Below, one piece after another: positions 1 to 5,495 of a stretch of 8,435 nucleotides of DNA. Source of the DNA: Clostridiales bacterium (GTDB lineage Bacteria > Bacillota > Clostridia > Lachnospirales > Lachnospiraceae). A model generated the notes under the pieces. The model had not been told where the DNA came from and ran no database searches. It saw only the letters and a program-made list of their open reading frames with translations. The translations under genes and the position numbers were made by a program. The stretch covers positions 1 through 8,435 of the forward strand of contig JAGZJZ010000115.1 in NCBI GenBank assembly GCA_018365455.1, in the 5' to 3' direction. How positions within the stretch are numbered: position 1 is the stretch's first letter; each line of letters opens with the position of its first letter.

Positions 1-693
1 TTCTACTAATACGTCAATGTCACCAGCACTTACATTCTGGACATATTCTGCGATTTCATTGACCGGATAAGCATCAATTTCCCAGCCAAACTTGATCTGT
101 GCTTCTACTTTATCGCCTTCGGTTACTGCTACATTTCTCATGTTGTCGGCTACACGGCATACGCGGATATGGCTGCTTTCCATGATACCAACAGCCGTTC
201 TCATCCACTGTGCAATTCTTTTTTGTACCGCTTCGTCATCCCAATATCCTACCACTACTTTTCGTTCAATTCCCATGCGTGTTACGATGTGGCCGTATTC
301 CCGGTCTCCATGTGCAGACTGATTTTCATTCATAAAGTCCATATCAATTGTATCATAAGGGATTTCCTGATTAAACTGTGTATGTAAATGAAGCAGCGGT
401 TTCCTGTATTCCTGCAATCCTAAGATCCAGGATTTTGCAGGTGAAAAAGTATGCATCCAGGTAATTACACCTGCACACTCTTCATCCGCATTCGCTTCGT
501 TGAACGTTTTACGGATTAACTCATTTGTAATCAGCGTTGGTTTCCACACTACTTCAAAGGGAAGCTGACCAGATGCATTTAATTTTTCCACGATAATTTT
601 AGAATGCTCTGCTACCTTTCTCAGACATTCATCGCCATACAGATCTTGTGATCCTGTAGCAAACCAAAACTTGTAATTTTTTGCTGCTTTCAT
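1..693 (-). CDS. araA: L-arabinose isomerase, N-terminal part (runs off left edge)
   Basis: The frame is open from the ATG at 693 down to base 1, giving 231 codons with no stop. The protein starts MKAAKNYKFWFATGSQDLYG, close to the highly conserved AraA start (FWFVTGSQ-LYG), and continues with ITWMHTFSPAKSWI and HLHTQFNQEIPY, both AraA hallmarks. AraA interconverts L-arabinose and L-ribulose in the cytoplasm, the first step of bacterial arabinose catabolism. The family is about 500 residues long, so under half is present. The metal and catalytic residues known from E. coli (Glu306, Glu333, His350, His450) lie beyond the window. A TAAGGAGG ribosome site at 703-710 supports the start. The gene follows araR by only 20 bases on the same strand with no terminator between, so the two are probably cotranscribed. 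The truncation is a window-edge effect, not a broken gene. Confidence 0.96.
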   Translation of the reverse strand, partial: MKAAKNYKFWFATGSQDLYGDECLRKVAEHSKIIVEKLNASGQLPFEVVWKPTLITNELIRKTFNEANADEECAGVITWMHTFSPAKSWILGLQEYRKPLLHLHTQFNQEIPYDTIDMDFMNENQSAHGDREYGHIVTRMGIERKVVVGYWDDEAVQKRIAQWMRTAVGIMESSHIRVCRVADNMRNVAVTEGDKVEAQIKFGWEIDAYPVNEIAEYVQNVSAGDIDVLVE

Positions 694-713
694 TTTAATA
701 ATCCTCCTTAAGT

Positions 714-1817
714 TTAATATATATTTTTTTGTTTTGTTGACTCTCTGATAATTAATTCCGGTTTAATCAGCCGCTCCACCCGGCTTTCCTCAGGGGGAAC
801 TTTGCGAATCTGCTCTAACAGCAGTTCGGCTGCCATCTCACCCAATTTTTCCTGTGGATGTGCGATGGTTGTAAGCGGTACCAGACCATTCTCCGATATA
901 ATCGAATTATCATATCCCGTAACAGATACATCCTCTGGAACTTGTACGTTCCTTTTTTGCAGGGTTTTAATAACTTCCAGTGCAATCTGATCATTATAGG
1001 AAACTACCGCATCCAGGGGAATCTTCTGCGAAATCATACGCTCCACCATCAGTATCGGCTTACTTTTCCGGTCTTCGGTATGAAACCAGATTACCATATC
1101 CGGGTCATAGGGTATCCCCGCCTCATTGAGAGCCTTAACATACCCCTTATGCCGTTCTTTACCCTGGCTGTCATCTGCCTTAAATACCCCAGCGATATGT
1201 ACATGTCCCGTATCCAGCAGATACTTTGTCAATAAATACCCTCCCAAGCAGTCATCCATCAGGATATGGGGTCTTTCTTCCATCTGGGGATACAGCCCCT
1301 GGATAAACACATATGGGATCTCATACTCATCCAGCATTCCATACAAGTTCATGTGCCTGCACAGAATCTGGCTTTTACTGGGTTCAATAATTAATCCGTC
1401 AATATCCTTTGTCAGGATATCTTCCAGTACTTTTGCCTCATTTCCCCGGCTGTTTCCCGTATTCTTCAACATAATGCTGTAGCCGTTTGCCGTCAGCACC
1501 TTGTCTATACCCTGGATCAACCTTGGAAATATATAATCCGAAATATAGGTGGTAATCACCGCAATATTCCTGGACTTCTTCTGATGTCCCATACGTTCCG
1601 AGCAAAAAGTTCCACGACCATGCTGCGCTGTCACATACCCCTCATTCGTTAAAATGGAGAGCGCCTTACGCACCGTATGCCTGCTGACTTGAAAGGTTTC
1701 TGACAGTTCATTTTCTGACATCAGCTTCTCTCCGGGTTTAATCCTTCCGGATAAAATATCATTCTTCAGCTGTTCCATTAACGAAAAATATTTTGTTTTT
1801 CCATTCTCACCTGTCAT
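714..1817 (-). CDS. araR: Arabinose-responsive repressor, GntR-type HTH fused to LacI/GalR-type sugar-binding domain
   Basis: The 367-residue protein has a GntR winged helix at roughly residues 8-75, with the signature SENELSETFQVSRHTVRKAL and a GRGTF wing. A periplasmic-binding-protein-like LacI/GalR effector domain follows at roughly 85-365, with VITTYISDYIFP, IDGLIIEPSKS, GVFKADDSQG, YNDQIALEVI and VTGYDNS. This fusion and these motifs match Bacillus subtilis AraR, which represses arabinose genes and is released by L-arabinose. I chose the ATG at 1817. A GTG two codons upstream (1823) overlaps the AAGGAGG ribosome site and is not plausible. The gene lies directly upstream of araA. The inverted repeat over its own promoter suggests that it represses the araR-araA unit. 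Identity is high; binding of AraR to that repeat is inferred. Confidence 0.95.
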   Translation of the reverse strand: MTGENGKTKYFSLMEQLKNDILSGRIKPGEKLMSENELSETFQVSRHTVRKALSILTNEGYVTAQHGRGTFCSERMGHQKKSRNIAVITTYISDYIFPRLIQGIDKVLTANGYSIMLKNTGNSRGNEAKVLEDILTKDIDGLIIEPSKSQILCRHMNLYGMLDEYEIPYVFIQGLYPQMEERPHILMDDCLGGYLLTKYLLDTGHVHIAGVFKADDSQGKERHKGYVKALNEAGIPYDPDMVIWFHTEDRKSKPILMVERMISQKIPLDAVVSYNDQIALEVIKTLQKRNVQVPEDVSVTGYDNSIISENGLVPLTTIAHPQEKLGEMAAELLLEQIRKVPPEESRVERLIKPELIIRESTKQKNIY

Positions 1818-1822
1818 AGGCA

Positions 1823-1829
1823 CCTCCTT
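1823..1829 (-). promoter_or_regulatory. araR ribosome binding site that decides the start
   Basis: The minus strand reads AAGGAGG five bases before the ATG at 1817. The in-frame GTG at 1823 uses the last bases of this motif, so translation must begin at the ATG. Confidence 0.85.
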
Positions 1830-1835
1830 GCATTT

Positions 1836-1865
1836 ATTATATAACTTGTATGCTCATACCTACAA
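1836..1865 (-). promoter_or_regulatory. Promoter of araR-araA
   Basis: On the minus strand, TTGTAG (1860-1865) and a perfect TATAAT (1836-1841) are separated by 18 bases, and the araR ribosome site follows shortly after. The -10 is exact and the -35 matches at four of six positions. The inverted repeat at 1843-1868 fills the spacer and covers the -35, which is a typical repressor arrangement. Confidence 0.7.
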
Positions 1866-1868
1866 GTT
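1843..1868. promoter_or_regulatory. Putative AraR operator (inverted repeat)
   Basis: AACTTGTA (1843-1850) and TACAAGTT (1861-1868) form a perfect 8-bp inverted repeat with a 10-base spacer. A second, inner palindrome GTATG-CT-CATAC lies at 1848-1859. The outer arms resemble half-sites of the B. subtilis AraR operator (ATTTGTAC/GTACAAAT type) but are set about one helical turn further apart. The site overlaps the araR promoter, so AraR is the obvious candidate ligand; this is inferred from position and half-site resemblance. Confidence 0.65.
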
Positions 1869-1885
1869 GTTGTTTTCACAAAAAT

Positions 1886-1920
1886 CAAAAAAATAGTACC
1901 GGCTTTTAATCTACCGGCAC
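1886..1920 (-). terminator. Intrinsic terminator of the flavodoxin-Nudix unit
   Basis: On the minus strand GTGCCGG (1914-1920) pairs with CCGGTAC (1896-1902), 7 bp including one G-T pair, with an 11-base loop. A run of seven T follows (1887-1893). The left arm is made of the last sense codons of the Nudix gene and the stop codon lies in the loop. It separates this unit from the araR promoter just downstream. Confidence 0.8.
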
Positions 1921-2547
1921 TTCCCACGCCTCATCTGCAAGCGCCCGAAAACACATTTCCACCTGTTCTCTGTTATTTTTCTCTTCTGCAAGCTCTGGCA
2001 GCTCATCCAGTCCAAAGTATCCGCTCTCGACCGTTTCTATATTTTCCCGGAAAGCACCGCCCACAGCCTCGCACAGCATAAAGAACTTGCAGATTCCATA
2101 TGCATACACCGGCTGGTTATGCAGGTTTCTGTCCTGGACTGCAATGAGTTTCACTACCTGAACATCCAGACCCGCCTCTTCTTTTACCTCTTTTATGGTA
2201 TTGGATTTCACAGACTGGTTTACATCCACCCATCCTCCGGGCAGTGACCAGGTGCCATTTTTCTCCTTTACCAGAAGTATCTTCCCTTCCTTAAATATGG
2301 CAGCTCTGGTATCCAGCTTCGGCGTCTGAAATCCCGTTTCATTACAGAATAAATCTCTCACTTTTTCCATGGAAAAGCCACTTTTTAGGCACAACATTTC
2401 GGCTGCAATTTCCCTGATCCTTTCAAACCGTTCCAAATCAAAGTGATCCTTTGAATACGTCAGGCCTGCCTGAGCGATGAATTGTAATTCTACTGCAAAG
2501 TCCAGCCATGTTGTATCTGTCCTTACTTCCCCATCTTTCTGACCCAT
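1906..2547 (-). CDS. Nudix hydrolase with N-terminal NUDIX_N domain (ADP-ribose pyrophosphatase-like)
   Basis: The protein has 213 residues. Residues about 12-70 form the helical N-terminal domain (WLDFAVELQFIAQAGLTY, then FERIREIAAEML) found in a group of Gram-positive Nudix enzymes that includes ADP-ribose and CDP-choline pyrophosphatases. The Nudix domain follows, with LPGGWVDVN at 102-110 and the box ending KEVKEEAGL at 119-127. Compared with the consensus GX5EX7REUXEEXGU, Gln111 stands where the first Glu is usual and Lys119 where Arg is usual. The metal-binding Glu120, Glu123 and Glu124 are intact, so activity is expected. Substrate cannot be read from sequence; a nucleoside diphosphate derivative is likely. 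The start is supported by GGAGG at 2554-2558. It lies 31 bases after the flavodoxin gene and is probably cotranscribed with it. Confidence 0.9.
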   Translation of the reverse strand: MGQKDGEVRTDTTWLDFAVELQFIAQAGLTYSKDHFDLERFERIREIAAEMLCLKSGFSMEKVRDLFCNETGFQTPKLDTRAAIFKEGKILLVKEKNGTWSLPGGWVDVNQSVKSNTIKEVKEEAGLDVQVVKLIAVQDRNLHNQPVYAYGICKFFMLCEAVGGAFRENIETVESGYFGLDELPELAEEKNNREQVEMCFRALADEAWEVPVD

Positions 2548-2578
2548 ATAATCCTCCGGTTATGTAAATTAATATCTT

Positions 2579-3064
2579 TTATTCAAACAATTCCCTTGTT
2601 TTCTCTGCTATTCTGGTTCCAAACACTTCAAATACTGCCTTGTTTTCTTCAAAATTGTCTTTTAATGCCACTGCCCCTAAATGGATAAATGGCTGTCCCT
2701 GCGAGGAACCGCCGGAATACAACAGCATACCGTCTACCATAAGGTGCATCAATATCGTAGAGATAGCAATATCCGCCCCTCCCTGGGGATAATCAGCAGT
2801 CGCAAATGCTGCCCCGATCTTCCCTTTCAGATAGGTATTGCTTGTCTCATCCAGCCACTTCTTAATCTGCCAGCACGGATTTGCATGATAAGTCGGCGTT
2901 CCCACGACAACTGCCCTGCTCTCCCGGACAAATTTCATGTCTACATGATCAATATCAAAAACCCCTGTTTCTACCTGGGATACTTTTTTCATGCCCTTTG
3001 CAATCATCTCCGCCATTTCCTTCGTCCTGCCCGTCTTACTGTAATAAATAACAGACATTTTCAC
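2579..3064 (-). CDS. Flavodoxin-like FMN flavoprotein (WrbA/flavodoxin superfamily)
   Basis: The 161-residue protein has the flavodoxin fold signatures in order: beta strand plus phosphate loop YYSKTGRT at 7-14; the second flavin loop GTPTYHANPC at 55-64; and the third loop FATADYPQGGAD at 87-98. This is close to the full length of single-domain flavodoxin-like quinone or flavin reductases. A cytoplasmic FMN-dependent electron-transfer or reductase role is likely; partner and substrate are unknown. The start is GTG at 3064, eight bases after an AAGGAGG site (3073-3079). The internal ATG two codons later would be too far from that site. It heads a unit with the Nudix gene and is divergent from the tetR-nitroreductase unit. 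Its promoter carries a palindrome, so regulated expression is expected. Confidence 0.88.
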   Translation of the reverse strand: MKMSVIYYSKTGRTKEMAEMIAKGMKKVSQVETGVFDIDHVDMKFVRESRAVVVGTPTYHANPCWQIKKWLDETSNTYLKGKIGAAFATADYPQGGADIAISTILMHLMVDGMLLYSGGSSQGQPFIHLGAVALKDNFEENKAVFEVFGTRIAEKTRELFE

Positions 3065-3120
3065 TTTAATCTCCTCCTTTATCGAACGGTCCGCAAGTAT
3101 ATTTTTGGGTATCGTTTTCG

Positions 3121-3140
3121 GTTATAGCTTATTCTATAAC
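3121..3140. promoter_or_regulatory. 20-bp palindromic operator candidate in the flavodoxin promoter
   Basis: GTTATAG (3121-3127) and CTATAAC (3134-3140) are perfect inverted repeats with a 6-base centre. The minus-strand -10 element lies inside this palindrome. A further GTTATAG copy occurs at 3181-3187. The motif differs from the TTnACAnnTGTnAA dyads further right, so it may bind a different regulator. Confidence 0.55.
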
Positions 3141-3159
3141 GGATTCTTACTCATTGCAA
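3131..3159 (-). promoter_or_regulatory. Promoter of the flavodoxin-Nudix unit
   Basis: On the minus strand TTGCAA (3154-3159) and TAGAAT (3131-3136) are separated by 17 bases, followed by about 60 bases of leader to the GTG start. The -10 overlaps the 20-bp palindrome, which fits repression by a DNA-binding dimer. Confidence 0.6.
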
Positions 3160-3189
3160 TTAAATAATGTATAAAGGGGCGTTATAGAA
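3132..3189. repeat. Perfect 10-bp inverted repeat flanking the flavodoxin -35
   Basis: TTCTATAACG (3132-3141) is the exact reverse complement of CGTTATAGAA (3180-3189), with 38 bases between. The two arms bracket the minus-strand -35 and spacer, and the left arm also contributes to the 20-bp palindrome. It could be a second operator half allowing looping or cooperative binding. Function is inferred. Confidence 0.5.
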
Positions 3190-3236
3190 ATTGCTGTCTG
3201 AAGAAAGGCATGTTTCAAGTCCGTTCATCTATCAGA

Positions 3237-3263
3237 AAATTTGAATTAAAAAAATTCAAATTT
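3237..3263. repeat. Perfect 11-bp inverted repeat, AAATTTGAATT type
   Basis: AAATTTGAATT (3237-3247) and AATTCAAATTT (3253-3263) are exact inverted repeats around five A. It lies just upstream of the plus-strand -35 at 3269. There is only one G-C pair per arm and no GC-rich stem, so a regulator-binding dyad is more likely than a terminator. TTGAATT-type arms resemble MarR-like operators in general, but no ligand can be named. Confidence 0.5.
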
Positions 3264-3268
3264 CAATA

Positions 3269-3297
3269 TTGACATCTGTTAACATATATAGTATTAT
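3269..3297 (+). promoter_or_regulatory. Likely promoter of the tetR-nitroreductase unit
   Basis: A perfect -35 TTGACA (3269-3274) and TATTAT (3292-3297) are 17 bases apart. The -35 is part of the first dyad of the repeat array, so a repressor bound there would block polymerase. It leaves a leader of about 160 bases containing the remaining repeats. A weaker candidate is TTAACA (3369-3374) with TAATAT (3391-3396). Confidence 0.6.
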
Positions 3298-3302
3298 CCA
3301 CA
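3294..3302 (+). promoter_or_regulatory. Exact DnaA-box 9-mer, TTATCCACA (unit 1)
   Basis: The sequence matches the consensus DnaA box TTATNCACA exactly and lies at the end of repeat unit 1. A second exact copy lies at 3396-3404 in unit 4. The match is certain; DnaA binding is not shown, and the second copy may exist only because the repeats are related. Confidence 0.35.
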
Positions 3303-3395
3303 TATTAACACTTGTAAACATATAGAGTAATTTCCACATATTAACACTCGTAAATATATGTCGAAATATTAACACCTATAAAAACATACATAATA

Positions 3396-3404
3396 TTATC
3401 CACA
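3396..3404 (+). promoter_or_regulatory. Exact DnaA-box 9-mer, TTATCCACA (unit 4)
   Basis: This is the second exact match, in the same orientation and 102 bases from the first. Unit 2 has ATTTCCACA at the same place (two mismatches). Confidence 0.35.
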
Positions 3405-3464
3405 TATTAGCACTTACAAACATTTATATTGGAATTGGTAACTTTACGTAAAGGAGAAATAACC

Positions 3465-4049
3465 ATGAAAGAAAAACCATACCATCATGGCAATCTACAG
3501 ATTGAATTAATAGAGGGCGGGCTGTCACTTATACATGAACATGGGCGTGAAAGTTTTTCGTTAAGAAAATTGGCAAAAAGGTTAGGCGTTTCCCCCACTG
3601 CTTGCTATAACCACTACGCTGCCGCCGAAGATTTGCTGGTTGAGATGAAGAAATATGTTACAAAGAAATTTTGTGATGCACTAACAGAAAGCATCCATGA
3701 GCATGAATTGATGTATGCATCAATCAGCATGGGCAAAGCCTATGTAAACTTTTTTGCTAAAAACCCACATTACTTTTCTTTCATCTATGACAATGAAGAT
3801 TATCGAATTGACTTAACGGATCATTCTTTTGATGGTGATTTTGAACCTTTCCATATTTTTAAGGAAGTTGCTTTAAAGAGTATGGAATGCAATAACATAG
3901 ACAAAGAAAATTATCGTGATAATCTCATCATCATGTGGGCAACCGTTCATGGATTGGCAGCTATGGCGAATATGAAGGGCTTTCATTGCGAAAGCGATTG
4001 GGAATCGCTTACCGAGAAACTCCTGCTTTCAAAAATTAATTTGCTTTAA
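3465..4049 (+). CDS. TetR/AcrR-family transcriptional regulator with WHG-type C-terminal domain
   Basis: The protein has 194 residues. The N-terminus PYHHGNLQIELIEGGLSLI is typical of one TetR subgroup. The helix-turn-helix lies at about 31-58 (FSLRKLAKRLGVSPTACYNHY, then the lysine/leucine-rich helix). The C-terminal domain carries the WHG motif as Trp158-Ala-Thr-Val-His162-Gly163, the TetR_C_33 type. TetR proteins bind palindromes as dimers and release them on binding a small molecule. The start is the ATG at 3465, eight bases after AAGGAG (3451-3456); an in-frame TTG at 3429 has no ribosome site and lies next to the repeat array. The next gene is a nitroreductase 33 bases downstream; a flavodoxin gene is divergent. 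Autoregulation through the upstream dyads is likely. The inducer is unknown, perhaps a quinone, nitro compound or other electrophile. Confidence 0.92.
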   Translation: MKEKPYHHGNLQIELIEGGLSLIHEHGRESFSLRKLAKRLGVSPTACYNHYAAAEDLLVEMKKYVTKKFCDALTESIHEHELMYASISMGKAYVNFFAKNPHYFSFIYDNEDYRIDLTDHSFDGDFEPFHIFKEVALKSMECNNIDKENYRDNLIIMWATVHGLAAMANMKGFHCESDWESLTEKLLLSKINLL

Positions 4050-4082
4050 TTAAAATAAATTCAACGAGAAAGGAAAAATGAG

Positions 4083-4728
4083 ATGACTATTTTTGCAGGC
4101 ACGTCACGCAGTAAGAAGTTACAAAGATAAAAAAATAGAAGAAAGTGTTATTAAGGAATTACAGGAGGAAATCAATAGGTGTAACCAAGAAGGGAACTTA
4201 TCCATCCAGTTGATTTGTAATGATAGGAATGTATTTAAAGGTTTAATAGCAAATTGTGTTGGCTTTCGCGGAGTTTCAAATTATATCGCACTTGTGGGCG
4301 AATCCAATGAAAATTTAGAAGAAAAGGCTGGGTATTATGGACAGCGCATTGCGCTAAAGGCGCAGCAACTGGGGCTAAATACCTGCTGGGCAGCATCTAC
4401 CTATAAGAACCAAAAATGTAAGGCAATCATTGGAAAGAATGAAAAGCTGGTATGTGTAATGGCAATTGGATACGGAGCAACGCAAGGTGTTCCACATAAA
4501 TCAAAAACGATAGCACAGTTATGCAGAGCAGAAAATGATATGCCGGATTGGTTCCGCAATGGCATGAAAGCTGCAGCACTTGCCCCAACAGCTCAGAATA
4601 AACAGGACTTTTTAATAGTGTTAAACCAAGAAAAAGTTCAGTTTGAAGTAAAAGAAAGCAAGTATAGTAAAATCGATTTGGGAATAATCAGATACCATTT
4701 TGAAACTGGGGCAGATCTATCCCTATAG
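4083..4728 (+). CDS. Nitroreductase-family FMN oxidoreductase (TM1586-like), probable 5' frameshift
   Basis: The uninterrupted frame starts at TTG 4093 and gives 211 residues: ARHAVRSYKDKKIEE near the N-terminus (the FMN-contacting Arg/Ser segment of nitroreductases), GYYGQRIALKAQQLGLNTCW at 80-99, MAIGYG at 123-128, and a second lobe with AALAPTAQNKQDF at 161-173 and KIDLGIIRYHFE at 193-204. This pattern fits the putative TM nitroreductase group, which reduces nitro or quinone compounds with NAD(P)H. The well-placed start is ATG 4083, nine bases after AAAGG, encoding Met-Thr-Ile, but it is one base out of frame with the rest. Removing one T from the five-T run at 4090-4094 would join them as MTILQARHAVRSY. 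It is therefore a sequence error, a slippage site, or a gene starting at TTG 4093. It follows tetR in one unit. Base use looks more AT-rich than in flanking genes. Confidence 0.85.
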
Positions 4729-4774
4729 CATGACACCATCTAACATTTCAACAGGTTATCACCACTTTTTTTCA

Positions 4775-4802
4775 TTGCAAATCTCCCAATCTTCACTATA
4801 AT
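4775..4802 (+). promoter_or_regulatory. Promoter of the YczE-family gene
   Basis: TTGCAA (4775-4780) and a perfect TATAAT (4797-4802) are 16 bases apart, about 47 bases before the ATG. No clear terminator was found between the nitroreductase stop at 4728 and this promoter, so some readthrough is possible. Confidence 0.65.
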
Positions 4803-4848
4803 ATACTATGGCATAAATCATGAACATCCAAAAGGAGATTGAAAAATA

Positions 4849-5490
4849 ATGGATAACAAAAAGAAAAGAATAGGCATGACCATCGCCGGAGTCATACTGG
4901 TAGGCTTCAGCATTGGATTATTTAAAATGGCTGTATGGGGGACAGATCCCTTTACCGTATTCTGCAACGGTTTGGCAAACTTATTTCATTCCACCTACGG
5001 TATGGTATTTCCTATTGTCAGTGTCGTGCTTTTTACTATAATCTGGTTGCTGAACCGTCATCTGTTCGGGTTTGCAACCATCTTCACCATGTTTGGAATG
5101 GGCATTGTAGTTGACTTTTTCACAAGTCAGCTGGAGCATTTATTTCAGAACCCGGGAATTCCCGGACGCATGATATTTCTGACGGGTGGTATCCTGATCA
5201 TGTGCTTTGCTTCCTCCCTCTATTTTACGGCTGATATGGGGGTTTCTACATATGATTCTATTGCTCTGACACTTTGTGAAAAGACCAGGTTCCCCTTTAA
5301 AATTTGCCGGATCACAACCGATCTGATCTGTGTTCTAATCGGCTTTGCATTAGGCGCTCCCATCGGTATTGGCACACTGGTGACCGCATTTTTTATGGGG
5401 CCGCTCATTCAATACTTTAACCGGAAATTTTCGGAACCATTTCTGTATGGACATCCCCTGGGCATAGCGGAGCGTCTGAAGCTCCGGTAA
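4849..5490 (+). CDS. YczE/YyaS-family integral membrane protein
   Basis: The protein has 213 residues with about five hydrophobic spans: roughly 8-28, 47-67, 72-95, 108-127 and 155-190, the last perhaps two. The basic N-terminus MDNKKKR favours an inside N-terminus. The motif KMAVWGTDPFTVFCNGLAN at 26-44 is characteristic of the YczE group, and a related motif, ADMGVSTYDSIALTLCEK at 128-145, appears in the second half, suggesting internal duplication. These proteins lie in the cytoplasmic membrane and their function is not established; transport is a common guess. The start is supported by AAAGGAG (4831-4837) at a slightly long 11-base spacing. It has its own promoter and a terminator just downstream, so it looks monocistronic. 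Confidence 0.88.
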   Translation: MDNKKKRIGMTIAGVILVGFSIGLFKMAVWGTDPFTVFCNGLANLFHSTYGMVFPIVSVVLFTIIWLLNRHLFGFATIFTMFGMGIVVDFFTSQLEHLFQNPGIPGRMIFLTGGILIMCFASSLYFTADMGVSTYDSIALTLCEKTRFPFKICRITTDLICVLIGFALGAPIGIGTLVTAFFMGPLIQYFNRKFSEPFLYGHPLGIAERLKLR

Positions 5491-5495
5491 CAAAT

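Larger units (their letters stand above)
3268..3420 (+). repeat. Five degenerate tandem repeats of about 36 bp, each opening with a TetR-type dyad
   Basis: Units begin at 3268, 3304, 3340, 3368 and 3406, with spacings 36, 36, 28 and 38. Each begins ATT and carries a 14-bp dyad fitting TTnACAnnTGTnAA: 3269-3282 (exact), 3305-3318 (exact), 3341-3354 (one mismatch), 3369-3382 (one mismatch) and 3407-3420 (two mismatches). Units 1, 2 and 4 end in a CCACAT segment; unit 3 lacks about eight bases there, and unit 5 diverges. The array lies directly upstream of the tetR gene, so the dyads are probably binding sites of that regulator. The assignment is inferred from position and symmetry. Confidence 0.7.

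Noticed and set aside
92..387. Plus-strand ORFs across the araA region
   Set aside because: They are antisense to a clear araA frame, lack ribosome sites and resemble no family.
858..1482. Plus-strand ORFs of 118 and 125 codons within araR
   Set aside because: Antisense shadows of araR with no family signature.
2681..3127. 148-codon plus-strand ORF opposite the flavodoxin gene
   Set aside because: The minus frame carries all flavodoxin motifs; the plus frame has none and would span the flavodoxin promoter.
3208..3270. 20-codon plus-strand ORF starting ATG at about 3209 (MFQVRSSIRKFE...), faintly like a nitroreductase N-terminus
   Set aside because: There is no usable ribosome site (AAAGG is one base from the ATG), the ORF runs through the 11-bp inverted repeat, and the resemblance rests on a few residues.
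3268..3420. CRISPR-like array
   Set aside because: The units are contiguous, degenerate and of unequal length with no distinct spacers, and no cas gene is present.
4729..4774. Possible terminator after the nitroreductase (GGTTATCACC followed by a T run)
   Set aside because: The pairing arms are only three bases, too weak to call.
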